Part shown: positions 25,912 to 34,724 of the stretch, in pieces | Layout: each line of letters opens with the position of its first letter | How positions within the stretch are numbered: the first letter of the stretch is position 1 | Origin: Candidatus Kouleothrix ribensis | GTDB taxonomy: Bacteria; Chloroflexota; Chloroflexia; Chloroflexales; Roseiflexaceae | NCBI GenBank assembly: GCA_016722075.1 | Contig: JADKGW010000001.1 | Coordinates: 3,348,001-3,412,000, forward strand | DNA: 64,000 bases | Direction: 5' to 3' | The notes under the pieces: generated by a model | Told to the model about the DNA's origin: nothing | Seen by the model: the letters and a program-made list of their open reading frames with translations, nothing else | Databases searched by the model: none | Position numbers and translations under genes: made by a program

Positions 25912-28900
25912 ATGCATCAGCTCGACCGACGCCTGCAGCACCGGAAGCTGCGCGATCAGCTTGCCGCTGAATTCCCTGATTGCGAGCTACTGAACTGGTA
26001 CATCCAGTTTCGCGAGCTCAAGGCTGCCCACCCCGACACCGTCTTGCTCTACCGGCTCGGCGATTTCTACGAGGCCTTCGACGATGATGCCAAGCTGATC
26101 GCCGATCTGCTCGAAGTAACCCTCACCTACAAAAAGTTCGCCAACCATAAGCATACCAAAGCCGACCAGCGCGCGCCCATGGCCGGCATGCCCTACCACG
26201 CGATCGAGCGCTATGTCAGCGCGCTGGTTGGCGCGGGCTACCGCGTGGCAATCGCCGAGCAGGTTTCAGAGACGCCCTCGAGCAAATCCGACACGCGCCC
26301 GCGCTCGGTGTTTGCCGCCGGGCTCGAGCAGGGCGAGCGCCGCCGCGATATTGTCGATCGCGAGGTCGTGCGCGTGATCACGCCTGGCACCGTGATCGAT
26401 AGCGGCATGCTTACGGCGACCCAGAATAACTACCTGGTGGCGCTGCTGGCCGATGGCGCGCGCGTGGGCCTGGCGTATGCCGATCTGAGCACCGGCGAGT
26501 TCTGCTGCACCGAGTTCGGCGGCGACCGCGCGGCCCAGCAGGCTCAGGGCGAGCTGGCCCGGCTGCAGGCCAGCGAGGTGCTGGTGCCCGACGATACCTC
26601 GCTGCGTTTGCCGGGGCTTGCGCCAAGCAGCGCACAGCTCGCGCACGACCTTGAGTTCATGACGAAGGACGAGCGCGAGATGCTCCTGCCCGGCGAGCGG
26701 GTGGCACGCCATGTCGAGCGCGAGAACACCGCCCGCTGGGCGCACGGCCACGTCACCAGCTGGCCAGCCTGGCGCTGGAAGCTTAGCACCGCCGCCGACG
26801 CGCTGCAGCAGCAGCTGCGCGTGCGCGCGCTCGACGGCTTCGGCCTGCACGATAAGCCGCTGGCCACCCGCGCGGCCGGCGCGATTGTCCAGTACATCCA
26901 CGAAACCCAGCGCAACACGGTTGGCCAGATCGCGACACTGCGTACCTATACCACCGGCGGCACGATGTTCCTCGACCCGCAGACTCGCCGCAACCTCGAG
27001 CTGCTCGAGGGCGGCGCGAGCGGCAAGGCCCGCGACTCGCTGGTGGGCGTGATCGATCATACCCGCACGCCAATGGGCGGGCGCCTGCTGCGCCGCTGGC
27101 TGTCGCAGCCGCTGCTCGACCTTGCTCAGCTGCAGGTACGCCAGGACGGTGTGCAGCACTTTGTCGACGACGCGCTGCTGCGCGCGACTGTGCGCGAACA
27201 GCTCAAGGCGATCGGCGATCTCGAGCGCGTGGTCAACCGGGTGCTCCAGGGTATTAGCGTGGCGACCCCGCGCGACAGCGTGCGCCTGCGCGAGGGCCTG
27301 CGCGCGCTACCGGCGCTGGCGCTGGCGCTAGGCGGATGGATGCCGCCGCAGCCCGTGCCAACGGCCGAACCTGCGCCGACTGCCCCCGCCGCTGATCGAT
27401 CTGCACCGATCGAGGCGGATGATGCGCCAGCCACACCCGCGCCGCAGCCGATTGCAGCCAAACCCAGCCTGCGCGAGCAGCGCGAGGCGCGCCAGCGGCT
27501 GGCCGCGCGCTACACCGACGACGACCTGTTTGGCGAGGGCGGCTGGGATGACGAGCCGGCGGTGCCGCAGCCACCGGTGGCCGCGCCGCGCCACCCACAG
27601 GCCAATAGCGGCCCCGATCAGCTACCCCCGCCCGCCGAGCCGGCAGCCCCGCACACGCAGCTCGATCCATGCGGCGATCTGCTGGCGTTTCTCGAGCGCG
27701 CGCTCGACGATGACCCACCGGCGCTGCTGGGTGCTTCGAACTACCTGCGCGCCGCCGACGAGCAGGGCGAGCAGCCACGCCGGGTGATCCGGCCTGGCTT
27801 CACCGATCGGATGGACCTGATCATCGAGAAGACGCTCGGCGCGCAGCAGTGGATCAACGACCTCGAGGCCACCGAGCAAGAGCGCACCGGCATTAAATCG
27901 CTGCGAGTCGGCTATAACAAGGTCTTTGGCTACTACATCGAAGTCGCGCGCAGCTTCGCCGGCAAAGTGCCGAACGACTACATCCGCAAGCAGACGCTGA
28001 CCACCGGCGAGCGCTACATTACGCCCGAGCTGAAAGAGCGCGAAGACGTGGTGCTACGCGCGAAAGAGACGCTGAACGAGCTTGAGATGGCCGCCTTTCG
28101 CGAGATCTGTGCGGCGGTGGCGGCCCAGGGCCAGCGGCTGCTAGGCACCGCGCGCGCGCTGGCCGAAATCGATGTGTATGCGGCACTGGCCGAGGCGGCG
28201 GTGCGCGGGCGATACGTGCGCCCAACCCTCACCGACGACACGCGGCTGCGGATCAGCGGCGGGCGGCACCCGGTGGTCGAGCAGCGCCTGGCCGAGCCGT
28301 TCATCGCCAACGATACCCTGCTCGACACCGACGCCCAGCAGATTCTGCTGATTACCGGCCCGAACATGGCCGGCAAGAGCACTGTGATGCGCCAGGTGGC
28401 GCTGATCGTGCTGATGGCGCAGATCGGCTCGTTCGTGCCGGCCGATGCGGCCGAGATCGGGCTGGTCGATCGGATCTTCACCCGAATTGGTGCGCAAGAC
28501 GATATCGCCACCGGCCAGAGCACCTTCATGATCGAGATGACCGAGACCGCCGCGCTGTTGCTCCAGAGCACCCGGCGCAGCCTGATCGTGCTCGACGAGG
28601 TCGGCCGCGGCACAAGCACCTACGATGGCATGGCCATCGCCCGCGCCGTAGTCGAGTATCTGCATAACGAGCCACGGCTGGGCTGCCGCACGCTGTTCGC
28701 CACACACTACCACGAGCTGACTGAGCTAGAGCAGGTGCTGCCGCGCGTGAAAAATTACCACATGGCCGCAGTCGAGCAGGATCAGGGCGTGGTGTTCTTG
28801 CACGAATTGCGCCGCGGCGGCGTCGATCGCTCGTATGGCATCCACGTGGCCGAGCTGGCCGGCATTCCACGCGCCGTGATCCGCCGCGCCGGCGAGCTGC

Positions 28901-29121
28901 TGGCCGAGCTCGAGCACGAGCCAAAGGCCGGGGCTGCTGCACGCCGTGAGCGCCCGGCCAGCGGCACACGGCCACCGCCCGACAGTATGCAGCTGGGCCT
29001 GTTCGACACCGCACCTAGCCCCGTGATCGAGCTGCTGCGGCGCCTGAACGTCAACGAGCTAACGCCGATTGAGGCGCTGACCAAGCTGTACGAGCTACAG
29101 CGACTGGCAAATCAGTCGTAA
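25912..29121 (+). CDS. mutS: DNA mismatch repair protein MutS with disordered insertion
   Basis: 1069 aa, against about 850-900 in most MutS1 proteins. The mismatch-binding N-domain has LLYRLGDFYEAFDDDA with the Phe-X-Glu motif. The ATPase has Walker A GPNMAGKST, Walker B LIVLDEVGRGTSTYDG and FATHYHELTEL. The C-terminal end holds the ELTPIEAL region. A Pro/Ala-rich low-complexity insert of ~110 residues (about 477-585) interrupts the core/lever region between RLREGLRALPAL and LLAFLERALDDDPP; it contains DDDLFGEGGWDDE. The protein recognises mismatches and recruits MutL. No mutL is adjacent. The gene is monocistronic. Confidence 0.95.
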   Translation: MHQLDRRLQHRKLRDQLAAEFPDCELLNWYIQFRELKAAHPDTVLLYRLGDFYEAFDDDAKLIADLLEVTLTYKKFANHKHTKADQRAPMAGMPYHAIERYVSALVGAGYRVAIAEQVSETPSSKSDTRPRSVFAAGLEQGERRRDIVDREVVRVITPGTVIDSGMLTATQNNYLVALLADGARVGLAYADLSTGEFCCTEFGGDRAAQQAQGELARLQASEVLVPDDTSLRLPGLAPSSAQLAHDLEFMTKDEREMLLPGERVARHVERENTARWAHGHVTSWPAWRWKLSTAADALQQQLRVRALDGFGLHDKPLATRAAGAIVQYIHETQRNTVGQIATLRTYTTGGTMFLDPQTRRNLELLEGGASGKARDSLVGVIDHTRTPMGGRLLRRWLSQPLLDLAQLQVRQDGVQHFVDDALLRATVREQLKAIGDLERVVNRVLQGISVATPRDSVRLREGLRALPALALALGGWMPPQPVPTAEPAPTAPAADRSAPIEADDAPATPAPQPIAAKPSLREQREARQRLAARYTDDDLFGEGGWDDEPAVPQPPVAAPRHPQANSGPDQLPPPAEPAAPHTQLDPCGDLLAFLERALDDDPPALLGASNYLRAADEQGEQPRRVIRPGFTDRMDLIIEKTLGAQQWINDLEATEQERTGIKSLRVGYNKVFGYYIEVARSFAGKVPNDYIRKQTLTTGERYITPELKEREDVVLRAKETLNELEMAAFREICAAVAAQGQRLLGTARALAEIDVYAALAEAAVRGRYVRPTLTDDTRLRISGGRHPVVEQRLAEPFIANDTLLDTDAQQILLITGPNMAGKSTVMRQVALIVLMAQIGSFVPADAAEIGLVDRIFTRIGAQDDIATGQSTFMIEMTETAALLLQSTRRSLIVLDEVGRGTSTYDGMAIARAVVEYLHNEPRLGCRTLFATHYHELTELEQVLPRVKNYHMAAVEQDQGVVFLHELRRGGVDRSYGIHVAELAGIPRAVIRRAGELLAELEHEPKAGAAARRERPASGTRPPPDSMQLGLFDTAPSPVIELLRRLNVNELTPIEALTKLYELQRLANQS

Positions 29122-29175
29122 ATGACAGACTTACGCGGTCGGCGTGTTTGCCTGCGGCAGCACGGTACGCCCTAT

Positions 29176-30237
29176 TTATGCAAACAGCACAAACGCGGCG
29201 GTCGGCACGGCCACATGTGCCACGGCCGGGCCGACCGGCAGGGCTGCACCCAACGGCAGCACCGCCAGATCGCCGCTGTATTGATTGGCTACCAGCACGA
29301 ACCGCCCGCCGGGCGCAACTGCGAAGTTGCGCGGCCAGTTGCCGCCGCACGGGGCCACCGCAACACGCACGAGCTGGCCTTCCGCGCCGATGTCGTACAC
29401 TGCCAGGCTGTTGTGGCCACGATTCGAGGCATACAGCCGGCCGCCGTCTGGCGCAAGGTGAATATCGGCGACATAGCTCTCGGGCGCACCCGCCGGCAGT
29501 GTGTCGATCACCTGGGCCAGGGCGAGCACGCCGCCGCCTGGCTGGTAGCTGTAGGCTGCCACGCTATTGCCCAGCTCGTTGGCCACATACAGCAGCCGGC
29601 CGCTCGGGTGAAAGGCGATATGGCGTGGGCCGGCGCCTGGCGGCAGCTGTGCGCGGCTGTGCTCGCCAAGCTGGCCGGTAGCCTGGTCGAGCGTATAGAG
29701 CACCAGCTGGTCGAGGCCTAAATCGGCCACGATCGCGAAGCGGCCGTCGGGGGTGAAGGTGGCCGAGTGCGCGTGTGGCCCTTCCTGGCGCTGCAAGTTG
29801 GGGCCGCTGCCGGTATGCTGCACGCGGTGCGCCAGCGCGCCGAGCGAGCCATCGGCCAGGATTGGCAGCACGCCGACACTGCCGCTGCCATAGTTCGACA
29901 CCAGCAGCCAGCGGCCGGTCGGGTCGATCGCCAGGTGGCAGGGCCAGTCGCCGCCGCTCGGCTGGGTGTTGATCGCCTCAAACGCCAGGGCGGCGCGATC
30001 GATATGCAACGCCCACACCCGGCCGGGCGCACCATTGGCCTGGCTGGTCTCGCTGGTGCTATACAGCCAGCGCCCGTTTGGGTGCAGCGCCAGGAACGAT
30101 GGGCTTTCGATCCCCGCGAACGTCGCGCGCTGCGTCAGCGCCCCGCTGGCCGCATCAAACTCGAGCAGGTAGATACCGGGTGCGGTGGCTGCGCCGTAGC
30201 TGCCGGCCAGCACCAGCTGTGGATTAGAATTGCTCAT
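29176..30237 (-). CDS. Lactonase, 7-bladed beta-propeller family (YbhE-type 6-phosphogluconolactonase)
   Basis: 353 aa from ATG 30237. It shows repeating propeller blades: GIYLLEFDAASGAL, SPSFLALHPNGRWLYS, CHLAIDPTGRWLLVSNYGSGSVGV, HSATFTPDGRFAIVADLG, PRHIAFHPSGRLLYVANELGN and PRNFAVAPGGRFVLVANQ. The family includes YbhE-type 6-phosphogluconolactonase and lactonases of aromatic degradation. An alternative ATG at 30273 overlaps the upstream stop codon as ATGGATAA and could mean coupled translation. It is probably in an operon with the gene at 30266. A second, unrelated 6PGL (DevB type) is encoded at 43.8 kb. Confidence 0.88.
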   Translation of the reverse strand: MSNSNPQLVLAGSYGAATAPGIYLLEFDAASGALTQRATFAGIESPSFLALHPNGRWLYSTSETSQANGAPGRVWALHIDRAALAFEAINTQPSGGDWPCHLAIDPTGRWLLVSNYGSGSVGVLPILADGSLGALAHRVQHTGSGPNLQRQEGPHAHSATFTPDGRFAIVADLGLDQLVLYTLDQATGQLGEHSRAQLPPGAGPRHIAFHPSGRLLYVANELGNSVAAYSYQPGGGVLALAQVIDTLPAGAPESYVADIHLAPDGGRLYASNRGHNSLAVYDIGAEGQLVRVAVAPCGGNWPRNFAVAPGGRFVLVANQYSGDLAVLPLGAALPVGPAVAHVAVPTAAFVLFA

Positions 30238-30265
30238 GGGTTTTGCTTCTACACTATCCACACAC

Positions 30266-30805
30266 TTATCCATCGAATCCCAGAATATCGATACGCGAGC
30301 GCTGAACCTCGATCCAATCGCCCGGCACGAGCTGTGGCTTGCCAATCGCCTCGGCCAGGTTGGCGGCCGTGACGCTGGTGCGCACACCGATCACACCAAT
30401 GCCGATGTCGAGCAGTAGCTCGGTGTATAGCGCCTCGTACGGCAGATGCGTGCGCTCGGCCTCCCACGACGGCACCGCCAGCACCTGGCCGTAGGCGGTG
30501 GGCACAGTGCTGGCCCGGCCCGGCACCAGGCCCGGCTCGGCCGCAAACCCATGGCGCGGGGCGCCGGCCTGTAACCGCACACTGCTGAGCAAAAAAACCA
30601 GCCGCGCCACGCCGGCACGCCCGGCCAGCGCCGGGTCGACCCGGTGGTGCCGATCGATCACGCCCAGCGTATCGAGCCCGCTCGCGCCGGTGGGCCGCAG
30701 CACAATCAGCGGCAGGTAGCGCCGGCCGTCGGGGTGCAGCTGGCCGGGCACAAATTGCGCGAATACGCAGGGCAGGCGTAGTTGCTCGCTATCGGGGAAA
30801 CGCAT
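30266..30805 (-). CDS. Conserved-looking protein of unknown function
   Basis: 179 aa, not recognised. It is rich in beta-prone stretches (RRYLPLIVLRPTG, ARLVFLLSSVRL, DIGIGVIGVRTSV) and ends with VPGDWIEVQRSRIDILGF, which has an OB-fold or beta-barrel feel. No signal peptide or catalytic motif is seen. AAGG lies before ATG 30805. It is followed by the propeller lactonase with a short gap or 8-nt overlap, so co-expression is likely. Confidence 0.6.
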   Translation of the reverse strand: MRFPDSEQLRLPCVFAQFVPGQLHPDGRRYLPLIVLRPTGASGLDTLGVIDRHHRVDPALAGRAGVARLVFLLSSVRLQAGAPRHGFAAEPGLVPGRASTVPTAYGQVLAVPSWEAERTHLPYEALYTELLLDIGIGVIGVRTSVTAANLAEAIGKPQLVPGDWIEVQRSRIDILGFDG

Positions 30806-30913
30806 TGGGTTGCCTTCTGCTGGCTGGCTCTGCGCACATTGTAGCCTAGAGCCGGGGGGAGCGTCAAAGCGAACGCTTCGGCAGGCGGCGGGCAGCAGGC
30901 GAGCAACGAAGCC

Positions 30914-31492
30914 TTACTCCCCCACGGCTTCCTCGGGCCGCTTGGCCAGCGCGTCGCGCAGCACCTCGACAAAGTCGCGCGGGCGCGCCGGGCTGATGAT
31001 CAGCGGCGTACGATCGATACGCGCCAGCGCTACCAGCCGCTCGCGGTTCGTGGCCACGAAGAACACCGCGCCGTAGCGTTCGAGCTGAAACGGCCCCTGG
31101 TAGCCAAACACGCCCGCGTTGAACGAGCGGCGCAGCCCGAAGCGCGGCACATCCGCCAGGCCCGCCGCCGTCGACACACCCGCGATCTGCTTGAAGGGCA
31201 CCGGCAGCGCGCGCGCCCAGCGCCGCCTGATCAGCACGCGATCATCCTCGATCTGGTAGCTGGTTGGCTGCACGGCATAGTTCAGCAGCAGCCAGACCGT
31301 GATCGCCAGCGCGACGGCCATGGTAGTCACCACGCCCGTCACCGCCACACCGCTCAGCAGCATGCCGCTCAGGTATAAAAACAGCGCCGGCAGCGTCAAC
31401 AGCCCGCCCAGCATGGCGATCCCGGTGGTGATCTGCTCGGCATAGCGGTCGAGCGGGGCCGCGTCAAATGACTGTTTTGTCATGGTTGGCAT
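30914..31492 (-). CDS. Membrane protein with bacterial PH-like domain
   Basis: 192 aa. Two adjacent transmembrane helices lie at ~25-50 and ~52-75 (GIAMLGGLLTLPALFLYLSGM, VVTTMAVALAITVWLLL). A cytoplasmic PH-like beta domain follows (SYQIEDDRVLIRRRW, VPFKQIAGVSTAAG, GPFQLERYGAVFFVATN), then a C-terminal helix PRDFVEVLRDAL. Such proteins may sense or organise at the membrane; no specific role is assigned. Two in-frame ATGs (31492, 31483) are possible; neither has a clear SD. Confidence 0.75.
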   Translation of the reverse strand: MPTMTKQSFDAAPLDRYAEQITTGIAMLGGLLTLPALFLYLSGMLLSGVAVTGVVTTMAVALAITVWLLLNYAVQPTSYQIEDDRVLIRRRWARALPVPFKQIAGVSTAAGLADVPRFGLRRSFNAGVFGYQGPFQLERYGAVFFVATNRERLVALARIDRTPLIISPARPRDFVEVLRDALAKRPEEAVGE

Positions 31493-31808
31493 GGGCGCGG
31501 CGGCCTGCGTTTCAGCGCACGGCAGCCTGCGGCAATGTGGCGTGCGATCATCAGAAACAGTGCTGCTTTACGAAGCGGCCCGCCAAATCTGCTGCTGCAA
31601 CGCCGCCGATGCCGGTATCGCTGGTGTTGCGGCGGCGCCACTGCGGCGTATGATACCACGTCTTAGCAAACATCCGGCGGGCGATAGCCGCGCAAGCCCA
31701 TCGTAATGCCGAATGATCTGTTATCAAAATGTTATCCGCTGCGCTTATTAGTAGCTTGTGATTCACATCCGCGTATGCTATAACACCTCGTGTCGCTAGG
31801 AGAAGGCC
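31493..31808. other. Divergent intergenic region
   Basis: 316 nt between the PH-domain gene and the membrane histidine kinase. The right end carries the kinase promoter. The centre (31600-31720) has no recognisable element. Confidence 0.6.
31756..31784 (+). promoter_or_regulatory. Promoter of membrane histidine kinase gene
   Basis: TTGTGA (31756-31761), a 17-nt spacer, TATAAC (31779-31784) with TG at 31776-31777. SD TAGGAGAAGG precedes ATG 31809. Confidence 0.7.
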
Positions 31809-33800
31809 ATGCCCAACCAGAACCCTGCCCTGTCGCGCATCGAAGCTATGCTCCGGCAGCCAGCCATGCGGATCTGGCTCCCGGCGGCCCTGATCATCAT
31901 CGCCCTGTTCATCGCGCTCGGCCCCCCCGCGCATATGGATACCGCGCTCATCCCCACCGCATTGCTGGCCCTGCTGCTATTTCTGGGCCACCGCCTGGCG
32001 ATCGAACTCGAAGACGGCAGTGCGCTCACGCCTGCGCCGGCGCTGCTGATCGCCGGGCTGACGCTTGTGAGCTGGCCGCTTCTGCTCGCAGCCGCGCTGC
32101 TGGGCACGCTGGCCACGCTGGTATTCCGGCCGCGCTCGCTCGCGCGCACCCTGGCCGAGTCCGGCAGCCGCTGCCTGGTCGCCGGGCTGATTACGCCAGT
32201 GTACCTAGCGACACTGCCACCCGGTGGCCTGCCCTACAGCACGCCGGCCGGCCTGCTCGGGCTGCTGCTGATCGGCGCGCTGGCGTACACCGTCGAGCTG
32301 CTCACCAGTGCCGACAGCGACACGCCCACGCCGCTACCGGCACGGCTGCGCGCCCGGTTCACCGCGCTGCGCTGGTATGTACTCGCGATGGTGCCGCTGG
32401 GTGGCCTGCTCGGCGCACTCTGGCCAATCAACCTGTGGCTGTTCGTGCTTGGCCTGGCGCCGCTGGCCGTGGCCCAATACCTGTTCGGCAGCGCGATTGC
32501 CCTGCGCCGCACCAGCGCCGACCTGGCCAGGATCGCGCGGCAGCACGAGGCGCTGGCCGCCCGTACCGAGCGGCTCCAGGCGTTGGCCACAACCATGATC
32601 GGCACGCTCGATGTGCAGGCCATGCTCGAGATCCTGTGCCGGCGGCTGGCCGCGCTGCTCGACGCGCCGGCCGGCTGGGTGGTGCTGCTCGACGAGTCGG
32701 CCCACCCCCAGCTGATGGCGCACCACAACCTGCCGGCCGACGGCCAGCTGAGCATCCCCGACCCGCAGGGCTACCTTGCGCTGCTCGAGCGCGGCAAGGT
32801 TATGCTCGTGACCGACGAGCGCGGCCAGGCGCTGATGCCTACCAACTCCGATCGGCCGCCGCAGTGGTTGGCGGTGCTGTGCATCCCACTGCTGGGCGAG
32901 GGCGACGGCACCGGCACGACGGCGCCGCTGCTCGGCGCGATCTGCCTGGCGTTCGAGCAGCTGCGCGGGCTCGATGCCGGCGAGCAGCGCGTGCTCAGCT
33001 CGTTCGCCCATCAGGCCGCCGTCTCGATCGAGAATGCACGCCTGTTCGACGCGCTGGGCCGTAAGCAGGCCGAGCTCATCCAATCATCTAAGCTCGCCGC
33101 TGTTGGCACATTCGCCGCCGGGATCGCCCACGAGTTCAACAACCTGCTCGGCAGCATGCTCGGCAATGCCGAGCTCGGCCAGCGCATGCGCGACCTCGAT
33201 GAGAAAGATCACGCGCTCACTGTGGTGATCCAGGCCTGCCGGCGCGGGCGCAGCATCACCCGTGGCCTGCTGACCTTCGCGCGCCGGCAGGAGCATCACC
33301 GCGCCATGGCCAATGTGATCGATGCGATTGACGAGACGCTCACACTGGTAGAGATCGAGCTGCAGAAGTCGCACATCCAGCTGGTGCGCGCGATCGAGCC
33401 GGTGCCGTCGACGGTCTGCGACCTGGGCCAGCTGGCGCAGGTGGTGCTGAACCTGATCACCAACGCCCGCGACGCCATGCTGCCTGCAGGCGGTACGCTC
33501 ACGATAGGCCTGCGCGAGCGCCGCAACTTGATCGAGATCAGTGTCGGCGATACCGGCATGGGCATCCCGGCCGAGATCCGCGACAAGATCTTCGAGCCGT
33601 TCATAACCACCAAAGGCACGCTCGACGGCAGCCAGACACCCGGCACCGGCCTGGGTTTGTCGGTGTCGTACGGTATCGTCCAGGAGCACGGCGGCACGAT
33701 CGAGGTCGATAGCACGCCCGGCCGCGGCACAACCATGACCGTGCGCCTGCCGGTCGTCAGCGCCGAGGCCTTCGAGCGCGAGCTGGTGGTAGGCGCCTGA
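31809..33800 (+). CDS. Membrane sensor histidine kinase (multi-TM - GAF - kinase)
   Basis: 663 aa. The N-terminal ~235 residues carry about 7-8 hydrophobic segments (first LPAALIIIALFIAL, last LWLFVLGLAPLAVAQYLF). A coiled linker leads to a GAF domain (~265-410, ending FAHQAAVSIENARLF). The HisKA box is GTFAAGIAHEFNNLLG with His ~441, of the HPK4-like type. The ATPase has N box LNLITNARDAM, G1 DTGMGIP and G2 GTGLGLS. It probably senses a membrane or redox cue; the ligand is unknown. No response regulator is adjacent. Confidence 0.92.
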   Translation: MPNQNPALSRIEAMLRQPAMRIWLPAALIIIALFIALGPPAHMDTALIPTALLALLLFLGHRLAIELEDGSALTPAPALLIAGLTLVSWPLLLAAALLGTLATLVFRPRSLARTLAESGSRCLVAGLITPVYLATLPPGGLPYSTPAGLLGLLLIGALAYTVELLTSADSDTPTPLPARLRARFTALRWYVLAMVPLGGLLGALWPINLWLFVLGLAPLAVAQYLFGSAIALRRTSADLARIARQHEALAARTERLQALATTMIGTLDVQAMLEILCRRLAALLDAPAGWVVLLDESAHPQLMAHHNLPADGQLSIPDPQGYLALLERGKVMLVTDERGQALMPTNSDRPPQWLAVLCIPLLGEGDGTGTTAPLLGAICLAFEQLRGLDAGEQRVLSSFAHQAAVSIENARLFDALGRKQAELIQSSKLAAVGTFAAGIAHEFNNLLGSMLGNAELGQRMRDLDEKDHALTVVIQACRRGRSITRGLLTFARRQEHHRAMANVIDAIDETLTLVEIELQKSHIQLVRAIEPVPSTVCDLGQLAQVVLNLITNARDAMLPAGGTLTIGLRERRNLIEISVGDTGMGIPAEIRDKIFEPFITTKGTLDGSQTPGTGLGLSVSYGIVQEHGGTIEVDSTPGRGTTMTVRLPVVSAEAFERELVVGA

Positions 33801-33833
33801 GAGTGCAGCCCGTCGCGCGCCTACATACCGTAT

Positions 33834-33862
33834 TTGACGATTGATTCTCTGCATGCGATGAT
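33834..33862 (+). promoter_or_regulatory. Putative promoter of xthA
   Basis: TTGACG (33834-33839), a 17-nt spacer, GATGAT (33857-33862). The -10 is weak. ATG is at 33913. Confidence 0.4.
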
Positions 33863-33912
33863 GCGCGCAGACGGGCAGAAATGCTGGCCGCGTAAGCCCT
33901 GGATGAGAGCAT

Positions 33913-34698
33913 ATGCCACAGATCACGCTCTTCTCATGGAATGTTAACGGCATCCGCGCGCTTGAAAAAAAGGGCTTCTCGGCCTGGCTGCAGGCTAGCC
34001 GCGCCGATATTGTGCTACTTCAAGAGACCAAGTGTAGCCCCGAGCAGGTGTCGCCGGCGCTGCGCGAACCCGACGGCTATTATGCCGAGTGGTGCGCGGC
34101 CGAGAAGAAGGGCTATAGCGGCGTGGCAACCTTCTCGCGCACGCCCGTAGCCACGGTGCGCGGCCTGGGCCGCCCACGCTTCGATGCCGAGGGGCGGGTT
34201 CTGATCAGCACCTTCCCGGCCTTCACAGTTTTCAACATCTACTTTCCCTCAGGCAGCAGCGGCATGGAGCGGGTCGCATTCAAGCTCGACTTCTACGCGC
34301 ATGTGCTTGAGATCCTGCGCGGCTACCTCGGCCGGGGCCAGCGCGTGATTGTCGCCGGCGATGTCAACACCGCCTATGCCGAGATCGACCTGGCCCGGCC
34401 GCGCGAGAACCGCAAGACATCGGGCTTTCTGCCCGAGGAGCGCGCGGCGCTGGGCCAATTCTTCGCCGCTGGGCTGGTCGATACCTTCCGCCACCAGCGG
34501 CCGGCCGAGGCCAAATACTCGTGGTGGTCGCAGGTCACCAACGCCCGTGAGCGCAATATCGGCTGGCGGCTGGATTACTTCCTGGTTTCACCAAACCTGG
34601 TACCCTACATCATCGATGCCGACATCCACGCCGATATCACCGGCTCGGATCACTGCCCCGTCAGCCTCACACTGGCACTGCCCGAGCCGAGCGAGTAG
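33913..34698 (+). CDS. xthA: Exodeoxyribonuclease III / AP endonuclease
   Basis: 261 aa, the usual length. Family motifs are present: ITLFSWNVNGIRALEKKGF, VLLQETKCSPEQV with the metal-binding Glu, NIYFPSG, VAGDVNTAYAEIDL, WRLDYFLVS and the catalytic pair GSDHCPVSL. It cleaves at abasic sites and removes 3' blocks in base-excision repair. The tract ENRKTSGFLPEERA is the abasic-site-binding loop. No strong SD precedes ATG 33913. It is followed after 26 nt by the SDR gene, which has its own -10. Confidence 0.95.
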   Translation: MPQITLFSWNVNGIRALEKKGFSAWLQASRADIVLLQETKCSPEQVSPALREPDGYYAEWCAAEKKGYSGVATFSRTPVATVRGLGRPRFDAEGRVLISTFPAFTVFNIYFPSGSSGMERVAFKLDFYAHVLEILRGYLGRGQRVIVAGDVNTAYAEIDLARPRENRKTSGFLPEERAALGQFFAAGLVDTFRHQRPAEAKYSWWSQVTNARERNIGWRLDYFLVSPNLVPYIIDADIHADITGSDHCPVSLTLALPEPSE

Positions 34699-34712
34699 CG
34701 CCTGGCGCATGC

Positions 34713-34718
34713 TATAAT
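34713..34718 (+). promoter_or_regulatory. -10 element giving a leaderless GTG start for the SDR gene
   Basis: Perfect TATAAT followed by only 6 nt and then GTG at 34725, so the expected +1 is the G of the start codon. No SD is present before it. Confidence 0.55.
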
Positions 34719-34724
34719 AGCGCC

